Part shown: piece by piece, positions 26,461 to 36,386 of the stretch
How the letters are laid out: every line of letters begins with the position of its first letter
Position numbering within the stretch: position 1 is the first letter of the stretch
Source of the DNA: an uncultured Bacteroidales bacterium
GTDB taxonomy: Bacteria; Bacteroidota; Bacteroidia; Bacteroidales; F082
Direction of reading: 5' to 3'
Length of the DNA: 64,000 nucleotides
Assembly: GCA_946408345.1 (NCBI GenBank)
Contig: CAMJRR010000004.1
Coordinates: 62,001-126,000, forward strand
Notes under the pieces: generated by a model
Told to the model about the DNA's origin: nothing
Seen by the model: only the letters and a program-made list of their open reading frames with translations
The model's database searches: none
Position numbers and translations under genes: made by a program

Positions 26461-28602
26461 TTATGCCTGTTTGCGGGCTGCAATCAGCAGATCCAACATC
26501 TTGATGGCCGAATCGCTGATGACCGTGCCAGGACCGAAGATGGCCACGGCGCCAGCGTCGTAGAGGAACTGATAGTCCTGCGCAGGAATCACGCCACCCA
26601 CGGTGACCATGATGTCGGGACGACCGAGCTTCTCAAGCTCTTCGATGACCTGAGGCACGAGGGTCTTGTGACCAGCAGCCAGCGAACTCACGCCCATGAT
26701 GTGCACGTCGTTCTCCACAGCCTGCTTGGCAGCCTCGGCGGGCGTTTGGAACAGCGGTCCCATATCGACGTCGAAACCGATGTCGGCATAACCGGTGGCC
26801 ACCACCTTGGCGCCACGGTCGTGACCGTCCTGACCCATCTTGGCAATCATGATACGCGGACGACGGCCTTCCAGTTTGGCGAACTCGTCGGCCTTGCGGC
26901 AGGCCTCCTCAAATCTTGCATCGTTTTTCGTTTCCATAGAATACACTCCTGAAATTGAACGGATTACTGCTTTGTAACGACCAGCGACTTTCTCGCAAGC
27001 CATCGAAATCTCACCCAACGAAGCGCGGCACTTGGCGGCTTCGACGGCCAAGGCAAGCAAGTTGCCCTCGCCCGTCTCGGCGCACTTGGTGATGGCTTCG
27101 AGGCAACGCTGCACGTCGGCCTCGTTGCGGTTGGCGCGGAGCTCCTTCAAACGCTTAATCTGCGACTCACGCACAGCGGTGTTGTCGACTTCCAAGGTCT
27201 CGATGGGGTCTTCATGGTCGAGGCGGTACTTGTTGATACCGACGATGGTCTCACGACCCGAGTCGATCTTGGCCTGCTTGCGGGCAGCAGCTTCTTCGAT
27301 ACGCATTTTCGGCAGACCCGTCTCAATGGCCTTGGCCATGCCACCCATGGCTTCCACCTCTTGGATGTGACCCCAAGCACGGTGGGCGATCTCGTTGGTG
27401 AGGCTCTCCACATAATAAGAGCCAGCCCACGGGTCGACCACACGGCAAATGTTGGTCTCTTCCTGGATGTAGATCTGAGTGTTACGGGCAATACGGGCGC
27501 TGAAGTCGGTGGGCAAAGCGATGGCCTCGTCCAAGGCGTTGGTGTGCAACGACTGGGTATGACCCAGGGCGGCGCCCATAGCCTCGATGCAGGTACGAGC
27601 CACGTTGTTGAACGGGTCTTGCTCGGTGAGCGACCAGCCCGAGGTCTGCGTGTGGGTACGCAGGGCCAGCGACTTGCTGTTCTTCGGGTTGAAGGTCTTC
27701 ACGATCTTGGCCCAAAGCATACGGGCGGCACGCATCTTGGCAATCTCCATGAAGTGGTTCATGCCCGAGCACCAGAAGAAGGACAGACGCGGTGCGAAGG
27801 CGTCGATGTCCAAGCCAGCCTTGACACCGGTGCGGAGGTAGTCCCAACCGTCGGCCAAGGTGTAGGCCATCTCGATGTCGGAGGTGGCGCCGGCTTCCTG
27901 CATGTGGTAGCCCGAGATGGAAATCGTGTTGAACTTCGGCATGTTCTGCGAGGTGAACTCGAAGATGTCGGCGATGATGCGCATCGAGAACTCAGGCGGA
28001 TAGATATAGGTGTTACGCACCATGAACTCCTTCAGGATGTCGTTCTGGATGGTGCCTTGCAGCTCTTCGTACTTGGCACCCTGCTCCAAGGCAGCGACGA
28101 TATAGAAGGCCAGAATCGGCAACACGGCGCCGTTCATGGTCATGGAGACGGACATTTTGTTCAGCGGGATCTGGTCGAACAGGACCTTCATGTCCTCGAC
28201 GGAGCAGATGCTCACGCCAGCCTTACCCACGTCGCCCATGACGCGCTCGTGGTCGGCGTCGTAGCCACGGTGGGTGGCCAAGTCGAAGGCCACGGACAGA
28301 CCTTTCTGACCGGCAGCGATGTTACGGCGGTAGAAGGCGTTGGATTCCTCAGCGGTGGAGAAACCGGCGTACTGACGGATGGTCCAGGGACGCATCACGT
28401 ACATCGTCGAGTAAGGTCCACGGAGGAAGGGGGCGATGCCAGCGGCATAGTTGAGGTGCTCCATGCCTTCGAGGTCTTTCTCGGTGTAGGCAGGCTTCAC
28501 CATGATGTGTTCAGAGGTCTCCCAAGGCTCGCCATTCGGCAGGATAAGGCCACTGTGCTTAGGTATAGCGTTGATGTTGATGTCTTTATAATTCGGTTTC
28601 AT
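26461..28602 (-). CDS. mutB: Methylmalonyl-CoA mutase large subunit
   Basis: This 713-aa adenosylcobalamin enzyme interconverts succinyl-CoA and methylmalonyl-CoA; in Bacteroidales it serves propionate production. The barrel has [19 protein letters not shown] and [20 protein letters not shown]. The C-terminal B12 domain carries [20 protein letters not shown] (DxHxxG), with [10 protein letters not shown] and MVTVGGVIP. It lies 129 bp downstream of the small subunit on the same strand. Confidence 0.96.
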   Translation of the reverse strand: MKPNYKDININAIPKHSGLILPNGEPWETSEHIMVKPAYTEKDLEGMEHLNYAAGIAPFLRGPYSTMYVMRPWTIRQYAGFSTAEESNAFYRRNIAAGQKGLSVAFDLATHRGYDADHERVMGDVGKAGVSICSVEDMKVLFDQIPLNKMSVSMTMNGAVLPILAFYIVAALEQGAKYEELQGTIQNDILKEFMVRNTYIYPPEFSMRIIADIFEFTSQNMPKFNTISISGYHMQEAGATSDIEMAYTLADGWDYLRTGVKAGLDIDAFAPRLSFFWCSGMNHFMEIAKMRAARMLWAKIVKTFNPKNSKSLALRTHTQTSGWSLTEQDPFNNVARTCIEAMGAALGHTQSLHTNALDEAIALPTDFSARIARNTQIYIQEETNICRVVDPWAGSYYVESLTNEIAHRAWGHIQEVEAMGGMAKAIETGLPKMRIEEAAARKQAKIDSGRETIVGINKYRLDHEDPIETLEVDNTAVRESQIKRLKELRANRNEADVQRCLEAITKCAETGEGNLLALAVEAAKCRASLGEISMACEKVAGRYKAVIRSISGVYSMETKNDARFEEACRKADEFAKLEGRRPRIMIAKMGQDGHDRGAKVVATGYADIGFDVDMGPLFQTPAEAAKQAVENDVHIMGVSSLAAGHKTLVPQVIEELEKLGRPDIMVTVGGVIPAQDYQFLYDAGAVAIFGPGTVISDSAIKMLDLLIAARKQA

Positions 28603-28619
28603 CGTTTAATCCTTTCATT

Positions 28620-28731
28620 GTTAATTCGGAATGTGGAATGCTGAATGCTGAATGTCGCAATGCGACGTAGGGTTTTACCCATTCATCATTCTACATTCTT
28701 AATTCTGCATTCATCATTCATAATTCCGCAT
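28620..28731. repeat. Degenerate GAATGCT/GCATTCA short repeats between mutA and mutB
   Basis: The gap holds several copies of GAATG(C/T)TG-like words at its left end and the complementary CATTC words at its right end, so the gap can fold into an imperfect long hairpin. No gene is seen. Confidence 0.7.
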
Positions 28732-30582
28732 TCATTTTGTTATACCTAATTGCTTTTGGAACTCTGTTAAGGTCTCAAGCACATTGCTCTTGACGTGGAT
28801 GAAATACTTCAGGCCAGCCTCTTTGAGGATGTCGGCGGTGCCTTCGGGGTTACCGGCGAGCACCACGATGGTGTCGTTCTTCAGCTCCTCGAAGATCTTG
28901 AGGGCGTTGCCTTCGCCGTATTCCTCGTCGGACGAGCAGATGACCAGGATCTCGGGCTTCACCTCGCGGGCGGCGGCGATGCCTTCGTCCAAGGTCTTGA
29001 AGCCCGGGTTGTCGACGACTTGGAAGCCGGCGCAGGCGAAGAAGTTGGAGGCGAAGTTGGCGCGGGCCTTACGCATGGCGAGGTTGCCGTAGGTGAACAT
29101 CCAAGCCACGGGACGCTTGTGGTCTTGGGCATAGACGTCGGTGGCGAAGCGCAGCTTCTCGAACTGCTGGGCAGCGCGGAAGGTGACGATGGTCTCGACC
29201 TCGGCGTTGGCATCGCGACGGTCGTCAGCCTCGAAGACCCAAGCCTCGGGCGTGAACTTCATCGTCTCGGTGAAGTTCGGGAACTGGTTGGTACCCAGGA
29301 TGGTCTCGCGGCGGGTAGCCACATTGCTGAACTTCTTGGCAGCGCTCTCCTTGATGAGGCCTTGGATCATACCCTTGCGGACGGCTTCGAGATAGCCGCC
29401 TTCGTCTTGGATCTTGTTGAACAAGTCCCAAGCGGCCACGGCCAGGCTCTCGGTGAGGTTCTCGATGTAGTAGGAACCTGCGGCGGGGTCGGCCACCTTG
29501 TCGAAGTGGGCCTCTTCCTTGAGGATGAGCTGTTGGTTGCGGGCGATACGGTCGGCGAAGTCGGTGGGGATTTCAAACGGCGTGTCGAACGGCATCACGG
29601 TGAACGAGTCAACGCCACCGAGGACGGCTGACATGGTGCCAGTCGTTGTGCGCAGCATATTGACGTATGCATCGTAGAGGCTCATGCCCAACTCGGCGTT
29701 GGTAGCATGAATGTGCATCTTGGCGTTCTCTTCCTTGCCGCCATAGGCCTTCACGATGTTGGCCCACAGCAGACGGTAGGCACGCAGCTTGGCCATCTCC
29801 ATGAAGTAGTTCTGTCCGATGGCGAGGTTGAAGCGCATCTTGGGTGCGATCTCGTCGATGGTCAGGCCTTTCTCGGTGAGTTTGTCGAGGTATTCGGCAC
29901 CCACGGCGAGGCTGAAGGCCATCTCCTGTACGATGGTGGCGCCGGCGTTGGTGAACACGTGGCCGTTGACGCCAATCGTTTGGAAGTTAGGCATATCAGC
30001 TTTGACGACGATATAAGCCAGTTCCATGTCGGCACCCTCGTTGATGTACCATACGCCGCGACGCAGGTATCGCGTCAGCGGGTCATAGTTCAACGAACCT
30101 TTGATGTCCGGGATCTTCGACAACATCTCAAGAATCGGCAGGTGGTACTTGTTGTTGTAGAAGTTGATCTCCACTGCCTTTTGGTCGATGCCGTTGAGCA
30201 GGGTCGAGATGGCGATGGTGTCGTAAGGCTTGTCGTACTCTAATTTAAAACCGATGCTAATAGCACCACGGCTGATGGCGTTGAGGGCGATCTTGTTGGC
30301 CTCATGAACGTCCTTCACTGTGATGTCTTGACGGACAAGCCAAGTGTTGCCTTCGGCTTTGTTACCACGAACGTAGGGGAACTCGTTGGGGTTCTGTCCC
30401 GTCCACGGGATGTCGGCCAGATTCTCGGCGCGGTAGTAAGGCCTCACGTTGAAGCCTTCGGCCGTACGCCAAACCAGCTTTTTGTTGTAATCTGCCCCTT
30501 TGAGGTCCTTCTCGATGACGGCTTCCCATTCTTCGGTCGTCACGGGTGGAAACTCCTCAAAGAGTCTCTTTTTTTCTTCCAT
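28732..30582 (-). CDS. mutA: Methylmalonyl-CoA mutase small subunit
   Basis: This 616-aa homologue of the large subunit forms the heterodimer. It shows WEAVIEKDLKGADYNKKLVW, RPYYRAENL, a barrel with AGATIVQEMAFSLAVGAEYL, and a degenerate C-terminal B12-like domain (FFACAGFQVVDNPGFKTLDE) lacking the DxHxxG cofactor motif, as expected for the non-catalytic subunit. It is the promoter-proximal gene of the mutA-mutB operon, with a TAnnTTTG box about 63 bp upstream. Confidence 0.95.
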   Translation of the reverse strand: MEEKKRLFEEFPPVTTEEWEAVIEKDLKGADYNKKLVWRTAEGFNVRPYYRAENLADIPWTGQNPNEFPYVRGNKAEGNTWLVRQDITVKDVHEANKIALNAISRGAISIGFKLEYDKPYDTIAISTLLNGIDQKAVEINFYNNKYHLPILEMLSKIPDIKGSLNYDPLTRYLRRGVWYINEGADMELAYIVVKADMPNFQTIGVNGHVFTNAGATIVQEMAFSLAVGAEYLDKLTEKGLTIDEIAPKMRFNLAIGQNYFMEMAKLRAYRLLWANIVKAYGGKEENAKMHIHATNAELGMSLYDAYVNMLRTTTGTMSAVLGGVDSFTVMPFDTPFEIPTDFADRIARNQQLILKEEAHFDKVADPAAGSYYIENLTESLAVAAWDLFNKIQDEGGYLEAVRKGMIQGLIKESAAKKFSNVATRRETILGTNQFPNFTETMKFTPEAWVFEADDRRDANAEVETIVTFRAAQQFEKLRFATDVYAQDHKRPVAWMFTYGNLAMRKARANFASNFFACAGFQVVDNPGFKTLDEGIAAAREVKPEILVICSSDEEYGEGNALKIFEELKNDTIVVLAGNPEGTADILKEAGLKYFIHVKSNVLETLTEFQKQLGITK

Positions 30583-30644
30583 GTTGATTTATTTAATAAT
30601 TGATATTCTCTTGTATGACTTGTCGTGGGTATACAAATAATGCG

Positions 30645-30652
30645 CAAAGGTA
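30645..30652 (-). promoter_or_regulatory. -7 box for mutA-mutB
   Basis: The minus strand reads TACCTTTG, matching TAnnTTTG, 62 bp upstream of the mutA ATG. Confidence 0.5.
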
Positions 30653-30732
30653 ATAAATAAAGTGATTGAGCAAGCCAGAAAAAAAGAAAAAGCAAAAAAA
30701 GGCTTCTGAAAGCATATCATCTGAATGGTGCA

Positions 30733-31080
30733 GGCCTCAACAACTATGTCATCCCTACGGAGACTGGTGGCAAAGGCTTGGAATCTATAGCTGTTGAGGC
30801 CGTCCTTAAACGTATACCCATTGTGCCGCCTCCCATAGATTCCAAGCCCTCACACATGCCCTAGCAGGAATGACATGGGAGGCTTGCGTTTACTAAGACT
30901 AAAGCAGGCCTCAACAGGTATGTCATCCCTACGGAGGCTGGTGGGTAAAGGCTTGGGATCTATAGCTGTTGAGGCCGTCCTTATAGGTATGCCAATTGTG
31001 CCGCCTCCTATAGATTCCAAGCCTTCACACATGCCATAGCAGGAATGACCTGGGAGGCTAACGAGAATGACCTAGGAGGC
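30733..31080. repeat. Bipartite palindromic intergenic repeat, two tandem copies
   Basis: Two A+B units stand head to tail: A 30733-30801, B 30828-30883, A 30907-30976, B 31003-31058, with a period of about 174 bp. A half-unit (GAATGACCTAGGAGGC) trails at 31065. The two copies are nearly identical, suggesting recent duplication. They fill the gap between mutA and fcl, which otherwise holds only the mutA promoter and an A-rich stretch at 30680-30710. Confidence 0.9.
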
Positions 31081-31086
31081 TTGCGT

Positions 31087-32034
31087 TTACCGCTCTGCCC
31101 GCATAGGATTGTGCAGGAAGTCGTCGTAGGCCAAACGGATACCATCCTCCAATTCGGTCTTGTAAGTCCAGCCCAGCTTGGTGGCCTTGCTGACATCCAA
31201 TAGCTTTCGTGGTGTGCCGTTCGGACGCGAGGTGTCCCACTTGATTTCGCCTTCGTAACCGATGACTTTGGCGACCAGCTCGGTCAGCGCTTTGATGGTC
31301 AGTTCTTTGCCAGTGCCTGCATTGACGGTCTCGTTACCGCTATAGTTGTTCATCAAGAAGACGCAAAGGTTGGCGAGGTCGTCCACATAGAGGAACTCAC
31401 GCAAAGGCGAGCCATCGCCCCAGCAGGTCACTTCTTTCAGGCCGTTGACTTTGGCCTCGTGGAAACGGCGAATCAAAGCCGGCAACACATGGCTATGTTC
31501 GGGATGGTAGTTATCGTTGGGACCATAAAGGTTGGTCGGCATCACTGAGATATAGTCTGTGCCATATTGTCGGTTCAAAAACTCGCAGTATTTCAGGCCG
31601 CTGATTTTTGCTAAGGCGTAGGCCTCGTTGGTCTTCTCCAATTCGCTGGTCAGCAGGCAACTTTCCGGCATGGGCTGGGGTGCCATGCGGGGATAGATGC
31701 AAGATGAACCGAGGAATTCCAATTTCTTACAGCCATTCTGCCATGCGGCGTGAATCACGTTCATTTCCAAAATCATGTTGTCGTACATGAAGTCAGCCAG
31801 AGCCGATTGGTTGGCGACGATGCCGCCTACTTTTGCTGCCGCGAGGAATACGTATTCCGGTTTTTCCTCTGCGAAGAACTTTTCCACTTCAATCTGACGG
31901 GTAAGGTCAAGTTCCTTATGGGTTCTAGTTATGATGTTGGTATACCCTTGACGTTGCAGTTCACGCACAATGGCGCTTCCCACCATACCACGGTGACCGG
32001 CCACGTATATTTTACTGTCTTTGTTCATGCTCAT
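31087..32034 (-). CDS. fcl: GDP-L-fucose synthase
   Basis: This 315-aa short-chain epimerase/reductase converts GDP-4-keto-6-deoxymannose to GDP-fucose. NAD(P)-binding [16 protein letters not shown] lies at the N-terminus, [13 protein letters not shown] and the [13 protein letters not shown] active-site YxxxK follow, and a C-terminal substrate region contains [17 protein letters not shown]. It overlaps gmd by 4 bp. Confidence 0.95.
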   Translation of the reverse strand: MSMNKDSKIYVAGHRGMVGSAIVRELQRQGYTNIITRTHKELDLTRQIEVEKFFAEEKPEYVFLAAAKVGGIVANQSALADFMYDNMILEMNVIHAAWQNGCKKLEFLGSSCIYPRMAPQPMPESCLLTSELEKTNEAYALAKISGLKYCEFLNRQYGTDYISVMPTNLYGPNDNYHPEHSHVLPALIRRFHEAKVNGLKEVTCWGDGSPLREFLYVDDLANLCVFLMNNYSGNETVNAGTGKELTIKALTELVAKVIGYEGEIKWDTSRPNGTPRKLLDVSKATKLGWTYKTELEDGIRLAYDDFLHNPMRAER

Positions 32035-33110
32035 TCTTCCATTTTGGCTTTAAGATAAAGCTTCTTGACGAAGCGCATATCGTGCTCGACCATGATTTTT
32101 ACAAGTTCTTCGAACGAAGTCTTGCGCGGGTTCCAACCGAGAAGCGTCTTGGCTTTGGTGGGGTCACCGAGAAGCTGTTCCACCTCTGCAGGACGGAAGA
32201 ACCGTGGGTCAACCTCGACCAGCGACTTGCCCGTAGCCACATCAACACCCTTCTCATTCACGCCTTCACCTTCCCAGCGCAATTCAATGCCCACATGCTT
32301 GAAAGCCAAGGTGCAGAAATCGCGTACCGTGTGGTATTCACCTGTCGCGATGACGAAGTCCTCGGGCTTTTCCTGCTGCAAGATGAGCCACATGCACTCC
32401 ACATAATCCTTGGCATAACCCCAGTCGCGGAGCGCATTGAGGTTACCCAAGTAAAGCTTGTCCTGATAGCCTTGTTTGATACGGGCGGCTGCCAAGGTAA
32501 TTTTACGGGTAACGAAAGTCTCACCACGACGCTCGCTCTCATGGTTGAAGAGGATACCGTTGACGGCAAACATGCCATAGCTCTCGCGATAGTTCTTTAC
32601 AATCCAGAAGCCGTATTGCTTGGCCACACCATAGGGCGAACGCGGATAGAAGGGAGTCGTCTCCTTTTGAGGCACCTCTTGCACCAAACCGAAGAGCTCA
32701 GAAGTGGAGGCCTGATAGATCTTGCATTTCTTCTCCAAACCCAAGATACGCACAGCTTCCAAAAGGCGCAGTGTACCCACAGCGTCGGCCTCGGCAGTGT
32801 ATTCCGGACAGTCGAACGAGACTTTCACATGGCTCTGAGCTGCTAAGTTGTAAATTTCGTCGGGCTGCACTTTTTGGATAATGCGAACCAAAGATGACGA
32901 GTCGGTCATGTCGCCATAGTGCAAGGTGAGGAGGCGTTTGTTTTTCATATCGCGCACCCATTCGTCCAAGTATAGATGCTCTATGCGGCCAGTGTTGAAT
33001 GATGAGGAGCGACGGATGATGCCGTGCACTTCATAGCCTTTTTCCAACAATAGTTCTGCTAGGAAAGAGCCGTCTTGACCAGTGATGCCGGTGATTAATG
33101 CGGTTTTCAT
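32031..33110 (-). CDS. gmd: GDP-mannose 4,6-dehydratase
   Basis: This 359-aa protein has the N-terminal [52 protein letters not shown] and [12 protein letters not shown] (catalytic YxxxK), and the C-terminal [16 protein letters not shown], all diagnostic for Gmd. It makes GDP-4-keto-6-deoxy-D-mannose, the common precursor of GDP-fucose and GDP-perosamine type sugars. It is coupled to fcl downstream and lies 41 bp downstream of the aminotransferase. Confidence 0.96.
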   Translation of the reverse strand: MKTALITGITGQDGSFLAELLLEKGYEVHGIIRRSSSFNTGRIEHLYLDEWVRDMKNKRLLTLHYGDMTDSSSLVRIIQKVQPDEIYNLAAQSHVKVSFDCPEYTAEADAVGTLRLLEAVRILGLEKKCKIYQASTSELFGLVQEVPQKETTPFYPRSPYGVAKQYGFWIVKNYRESYGMFAVNGILFNHESERRGETFVTRKITLAAARIKQGYQDKLYLGNLNALRDWGYAKDYVECMWLILQQEKPEDFVIATGEYHTVRDFCTLAFKHVGIELRWEGEGVNEKGVDVATGKSLVEVDPRFFRPAEVEQLLGDPTKAKTLLGWNPRKTSFEELVKIMVEHDMRFVKKLYLKAKMEE

Positions 33111-33112
33111 TG

Positions 33113-33147
33113 GGAATTAATAATTGAAAATTGAGAATTGAGAATTA
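33113..33147. repeat. GAATTGA-type short repeats before gmd
   Basis: The gap between the aminotransferase stop and the gmd start is made of AATTGA(A/G)A words in tandem. The same word array occurs inside the aminotransferase coding region at 34248-34280. Confidence 0.75.
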
Positions 33148-33151
33148 GGGC

Positions 33152-34438
33152 TTATAGTATAGCTTCTTTGATGCAATCCACGATATACTTCACATCCTCG
33201 TCTGAGACATAGGGTCCGCTAGGCAGGCACATGCCCACTTTGAAGAGTGCTTCAGAAACGCCATTGACATAAGCAGGTGCGTCTTTATAGACCGGTTGTT
33301 TGTGCATAGGCTTCCATAGCGGACGGGCTTCGATGGCTCTTTGGTCAAGCCAGACGCGCAAGGCTTCCACGTTATCGTTAGGCTCGCAGTCGGTATGGGC
33401 ACTCTCCGAGGCATGAACCACACCTGCCGCACCACCCACAGCACCTTGAATAACAGTCTTGTATGCGTTCTCTTGACCTTTGATGCGGACACTCGGATCA
33501 ATGGTAATGGTGTTCAACCAGAAGTTGGCATCATAACGTTCATCAGGATTACCATGTACTTCGATACCTTTCACATCTTTCAGCAATTCCTTATACAACT
33601 CGAAAACATGTTTGTGATGCCTAATATGGTCATCAACGACCGTCATTTGCCCGCGACCAATACCCGCGCAGATGTTCGACATACGGTAGTTATAGCCAAT
33701 GGCCTCATGTTGGTAGTAAGGATAAGCCTCACGGGCTTGGGTGGCCAGCCACATGATTTTCTGCCAAGCCTCTTGGCTGGGGCAGATGAGGGCACCACCA
33801 CCAGAAGTGGTAATCATCTTATTGCCATTGAAAGAGAGCACGCCGTATTCACCGAAGGTACCCAACACCTGTCCTTTCCAACGGCTACCAAAGCCTTCGG
33901 CGGCATCTTCCACGACAGGAATATCGTATTTGTTGGCAATTTCCATGATACGGTCGATGTCGTAAGGCATGCCATAGAGTGCCACAGGCACGATGGCTTT
34001 AGGTTTCTTGCCCGTCTTGGCAATGCGGTCTTTGATGGCCTCTTCCATCAGCTCGGGGTCAATATTCCAAGAGTCCTTTTCGGAATCGACGAAGATCGGT
34101 TTTGCACCAAGGTATGTGATGGGGTGTGATGAGGCGCAGAAGGTGAAACTCTGCACGATAACCTCGTCGCCAGGACCCACGCCACAGGCAATCAAGGCCA
34201 AATGCACGGCGGCGGTTCCCGCTGAAAGGGCAACGACACGTTTATTTAATTGAGAATTGAGAATTGAGAATTGAGAATTGGTGCCGTTGACAAAATCTTC
34301 AAGGTCTTTCTCAAACCCATTCACATTCGGTCCCAGCGGCACCACCCAGTTGGTGTCGAAGGCTTCCTGGATATACTTTTGTTCAAGACCTGCTTCGCTC
34401 ATGTGGGCTAGGCAGAGATAGATGCGTTTGCGTTCCAT
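33152..34438 (-). CDS. DegT/DnrJ/EryC1/StrS sugar aminotransferase
   Basis: This 428-aa PLP enzyme shows VVALSAGTAAVHLALI, GDEVIVQSFTFCAS, VPVALYGMPYDIDRI, VVEDAAEGFGSRW and VLSFNGNKMITTSGGGALI, where the Lys carries PLP. It resembles PglE/perosamine-synthase type enzymes that aminate 4-keto sugars; next to gmd a GDP-4-keto-6-deoxymannose substrate is plausible but not shown. Just before VVALSAG a run of about 12 residues (NSQFSILNSQLNK) is encoded by a GAATTGA repeat array, an in-frame insertion not expected in homologues. Confidence 0.9.
   Translation of the reverse strand: MERKRIYLCLAHMSEAGLEQKYIQEAFDTNWVVPLGPNVNGFEKDLEDFVNGTNSQFSILNSQLNKRVVALSAGTAAVHLALIACGVGPGDEVIVQSFTFCASSHPITYLGAKPIFVDSEKDSWNIDPELMEEAIKDRIAKTGKKPKAIVPVALYGMPYDIDRIMEIANKYDIPVVEDAAEGFGSRWKGQVLGTFGEYGVLSFNGNKMITTSGGGALICPSQEAWQKIMWLATQAREAYPYYQHEAIGYNYRMSNICAGIGRGQMTVVDDHIRHHKHVFELYKELLKDVKGIEVHGNPDERYDANFWLNTITIDPSVRIKGQENAYKTVIQGAVGGAAGVVHASESAHTDCEPNDNVEALRVWLDQRAIEARPLWKPMHKQPVYKDAPAYVNGVSEALFKVGMCLPSGPYVSDEDVKYIVDCIKEAIL
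34248..34280. repeat. GAATTGA heptamer array inside a coding region
   Basis: About four to five tandem TTGAGAA words are read in frame as a Ser/Asn/Leu-rich insert near residue 55-67 of the aminotransferase. They are identical in type to the intergenic array at 33113. Confidence 0.85.
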
Positions 34439-34458
34439 AAGATATTTTATTTTCGTGG

Positions 34459-34466
34459 CAAAAATA
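34459..34466 (-). promoter_or_regulatory. -7 box for aminotransferase-gmd-fcl
   Basis: The minus strand reads TATTTTTG, matching TAnnTTTG, 20 bp upstream of the ATG at 34438. The rest of the 34,467-34,644 gap holds AGCTATCAGC-type short repeats (34,519-34,580) and no gene. Confidence 0.55.
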
Positions 34467-34644
34467 GGGAAAATGTTGATATAAGTAGCTGTTCAAAATT
34501 AAAATACAGTATTTTTGGCTGTAAGCTATCAGCCGTCAGCTATCAGCTTGGTAGCACCATGGCTGACTGCTGACTGCCAAATTCTCTTGTCTTTTATGTA
34601 GACTAAATTTGCTCATCTACTTATAGGAATAAAATATTGCCTAT

Positions 34645-35967
34645 CTATTTTCCGTATTTTGCCGACAATTCATGCAATTCTTCAAATCGGTGGTCGACTT
34701 CTACTTGTTTCAAAAAGGTGAGATTCCTGATTTGGCTTTGACTGATGCCGTCAAACTTTTCACCATACATCTGCTTGATGATTTTTCCTGTGTGGTCACT
34801 ATTGAGAAATGCGTGTTTGATGGCATGAGGCGAAAGGGGTGCTTCCTTTTCCGTTTCAATAGATATGGGCTTGCTTCTCTTGATTTTCTCCATGGTTATT
34901 TTCCATGAGTCATTACGGGGTAACTCCACCTTCAGCGCATTTTCTCCCGTCTTGGTCTCTTCCGTGTATTCAACAAACTCAACCCCATCCCATTTGCGAC
35001 TATAGATTTCCACTTTAAGGCTGGGTGTCCCACCTTCTTCTACCACGTCCATCTCTATCACATTGTAGACGGGAAAATACTCTATGTTCTCCTCAGCTTC
35101 GTTAGGTATCAAAGCACCGGAATAGATTTTAACTGCTCCGTCGGCCGACGACGATTGCTTGTGGATATGCCCATAGAACTGCAACTTGAATCTGCTGTCT
35201 ATATCTTTCCCGATTCTATTACCATCTTGTATTTCGCTCATGGGGTGATGGAGCATCAAGATGTGTATCTCATCGTTGCCTGCTGTAACATTATAGGCTT
35301 GCAAAGGCAATACCTGTAGGTGCTTGCCTTCCTTCATGTTCCAGCTCTCCCCGTCATCTTTGTCGGAAAGCAGTGATGTATTGCTTCCATGTATAGCAAC
35401 GTGGAAACCTTTCATCTCTCCCAGCTGCTCTGTCCAGTACATCGCATCGCCTGGCTCAAACTTGGGTATCCCGCCTTTTTCTTGATCCGACTCAGGAAAA
35501 GCGGCGGCTTTCAAAGCAATATCGCTGATGTTTAGGTGTTCTGCCGCCAACTTATAGTATTGCTTGAAGGGCGCATAAAGTATGCCTACCGCCATCGGTT
35601 CCTTCACTTTCGATTCTAAAAGCGTTTTGGTGTTTTTCCCTTTCAGCAACTGATCCTTCATCATCGACCTTGTCCGGCTATATACATCCCTTTTTTTGTC
35701 GTGATTTCCGGGCACCATAAATACATTATCCTTGTCACAAGCTGCGTTTTCGCAAATCTCCTTGATGAATTTACGGGCTTCTTTGTACTGGCTATCCATT
35801 CCGGAGAAAGCGATGTCTCCACAGATAAGCACATAGTCTATTTTTTTCATGGCCTCATGACAGGCCTTGATATCCTCAAGGAATTTGCATTTCATTTGTG
35901 CATACTCGTCATCACCCCCCGACTGGTCGGAGAAGTGTATGTCTGAAATCTGAAGAAATCTGATCAT
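34645..35967 (-). CDS. Calcineurin-like metallophosphoesterase
   Basis: This 440-aa protein has the complete dimetal set: ISDIHFSD (DxH), LICGDIAFSG (GD), VPGNHDKKRD (GNHD), MLHHPMS and FYGHIHKQSS (GHxH). The catalytic domain covers about residues 1-290 and is followed by a 150-aa C-terminal extension of unknown fold. Substrate is unknown (nucleic acid, cyclic nucleotide or protein phosphate are all possible). It is monocistronic in the accessory patch, with its own promoter box; some such enzymes occur near defence genes, but no partner is visible. Confidence 0.85.
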   Translation of the reverse strand: MIRFLQISDIHFSDQSGGDDEYAQMKCKFLEDIKACHEAMKKIDYVLICGDIAFSGMDSQYKEARKFIKEICENAACDKDNVFMVPGNHDKKRDVYSRTRSMMKDQLLKGKNTKTLLESKVKEPMAVGILYAPFKQYYKLAAEHLNISDIALKAAAFPESDQEKGGIPKFEPGDAMYWTEQLGEMKGFHVAIHGSNTSLLSDKDDGESWNMKEGKHLQVLPLQAYNVTAGNDEIHILMLHHPMSEIQDGNRIGKDIDSRFKLQFYGHIHKQSSSADGAVKIYSGALIPNEAEENIEYFPVYNVIEMDVVEEGGTPSLKVEIYSRKWDGVEFVEYTEETKTGENALKVELPRNDSWKITMEKIKRSKPISIETEKEAPLSPHAIKHAFLNSDHTGKIIKQMYGEKFDGISQSQIRNLTFLKQVEVDHRFEELHELSAKYGK

Positions 35968-36011
35968 AATACTTCAAGTTAACTATACAGGAAACAATTT
36001 AACGGCGGGAG

Positions 36012-36019
36012 CAAAGATA
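36012..36019 (-). promoter_or_regulatory. -7 box for the metallophosphoesterase
   Basis: The minus strand reads TATCTTTG, matching TAnnTTTG, 44 bp upstream of the ATG at 35967. Confidence 0.5.
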
Positions 36020-36045
36020 ATGAAAAAAATGGATGACAAACAAAA

Positions 36046-36074
36046 AGCGGCCGTCCGACAAAGACAGGCCGCCG
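36046..36074 (-). terminator. Hairpin terminator downstream of the toxin-antitoxin pair
   Basis: On the minus strand GCGGCCTGTC and GACGGCCGC form a GC-rich stem followed by CTTTTTG. It lies at the left end of the repeat unit 36046-36160. The 36,161-36,386 stretch holds no convincing gene. Confidence 0.65.
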
Positions 36075-36160
36075 AAAACTTGTTCAACAGAACGCTCCGT
36101 CGCAATCGAAGATAAGGCGAAGCAAAGATTAATGATAGATTTGTGTAAGATTTGCTTCCC
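36046..36160. repeat. 115-bp direct repeat, left copy (flanks toxin-antitoxin)
   Basis: It is a GC-rich hairpin, then GCTCCGTCGCAAT, then a segment with GAAGCAAAGATT ... AAGATTTGCTTCC, which is itself an imperfect inverted pair. It recurs in the same orientation at 37119-37234. Confidence 0.85.
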
Positions 36161-36386
36161 ATACACCTCAGATTTGCTTCCAAAACACCACGTCCGAAAA
36201 GTACAGTCTTCATTTATCTCACACAGAAAGCACGGAATTTGTTTGCCTGGCGGCAAACGGTTCTCACCCCTACATATCCCACATTCAATTCTCAAATGTT
36301 CCCAACCGCAAAAAGCATTTGTTTTTTTACTTTAATCTCCTGTTCTTGCTTTTGAGATACATAATATTTATAGTTGATGCGGTTGA

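Noticed and set aside
27214..28644. 476-aa open frame on the plus strand
   Set aside because: It is antisense to mutB; the same type of GC-driven shadow, with no recognisable domain.
28795..29631. 278-aa plus-strand frame within mutA
   Set aside because: Antisense shadow of the mutA coding region.
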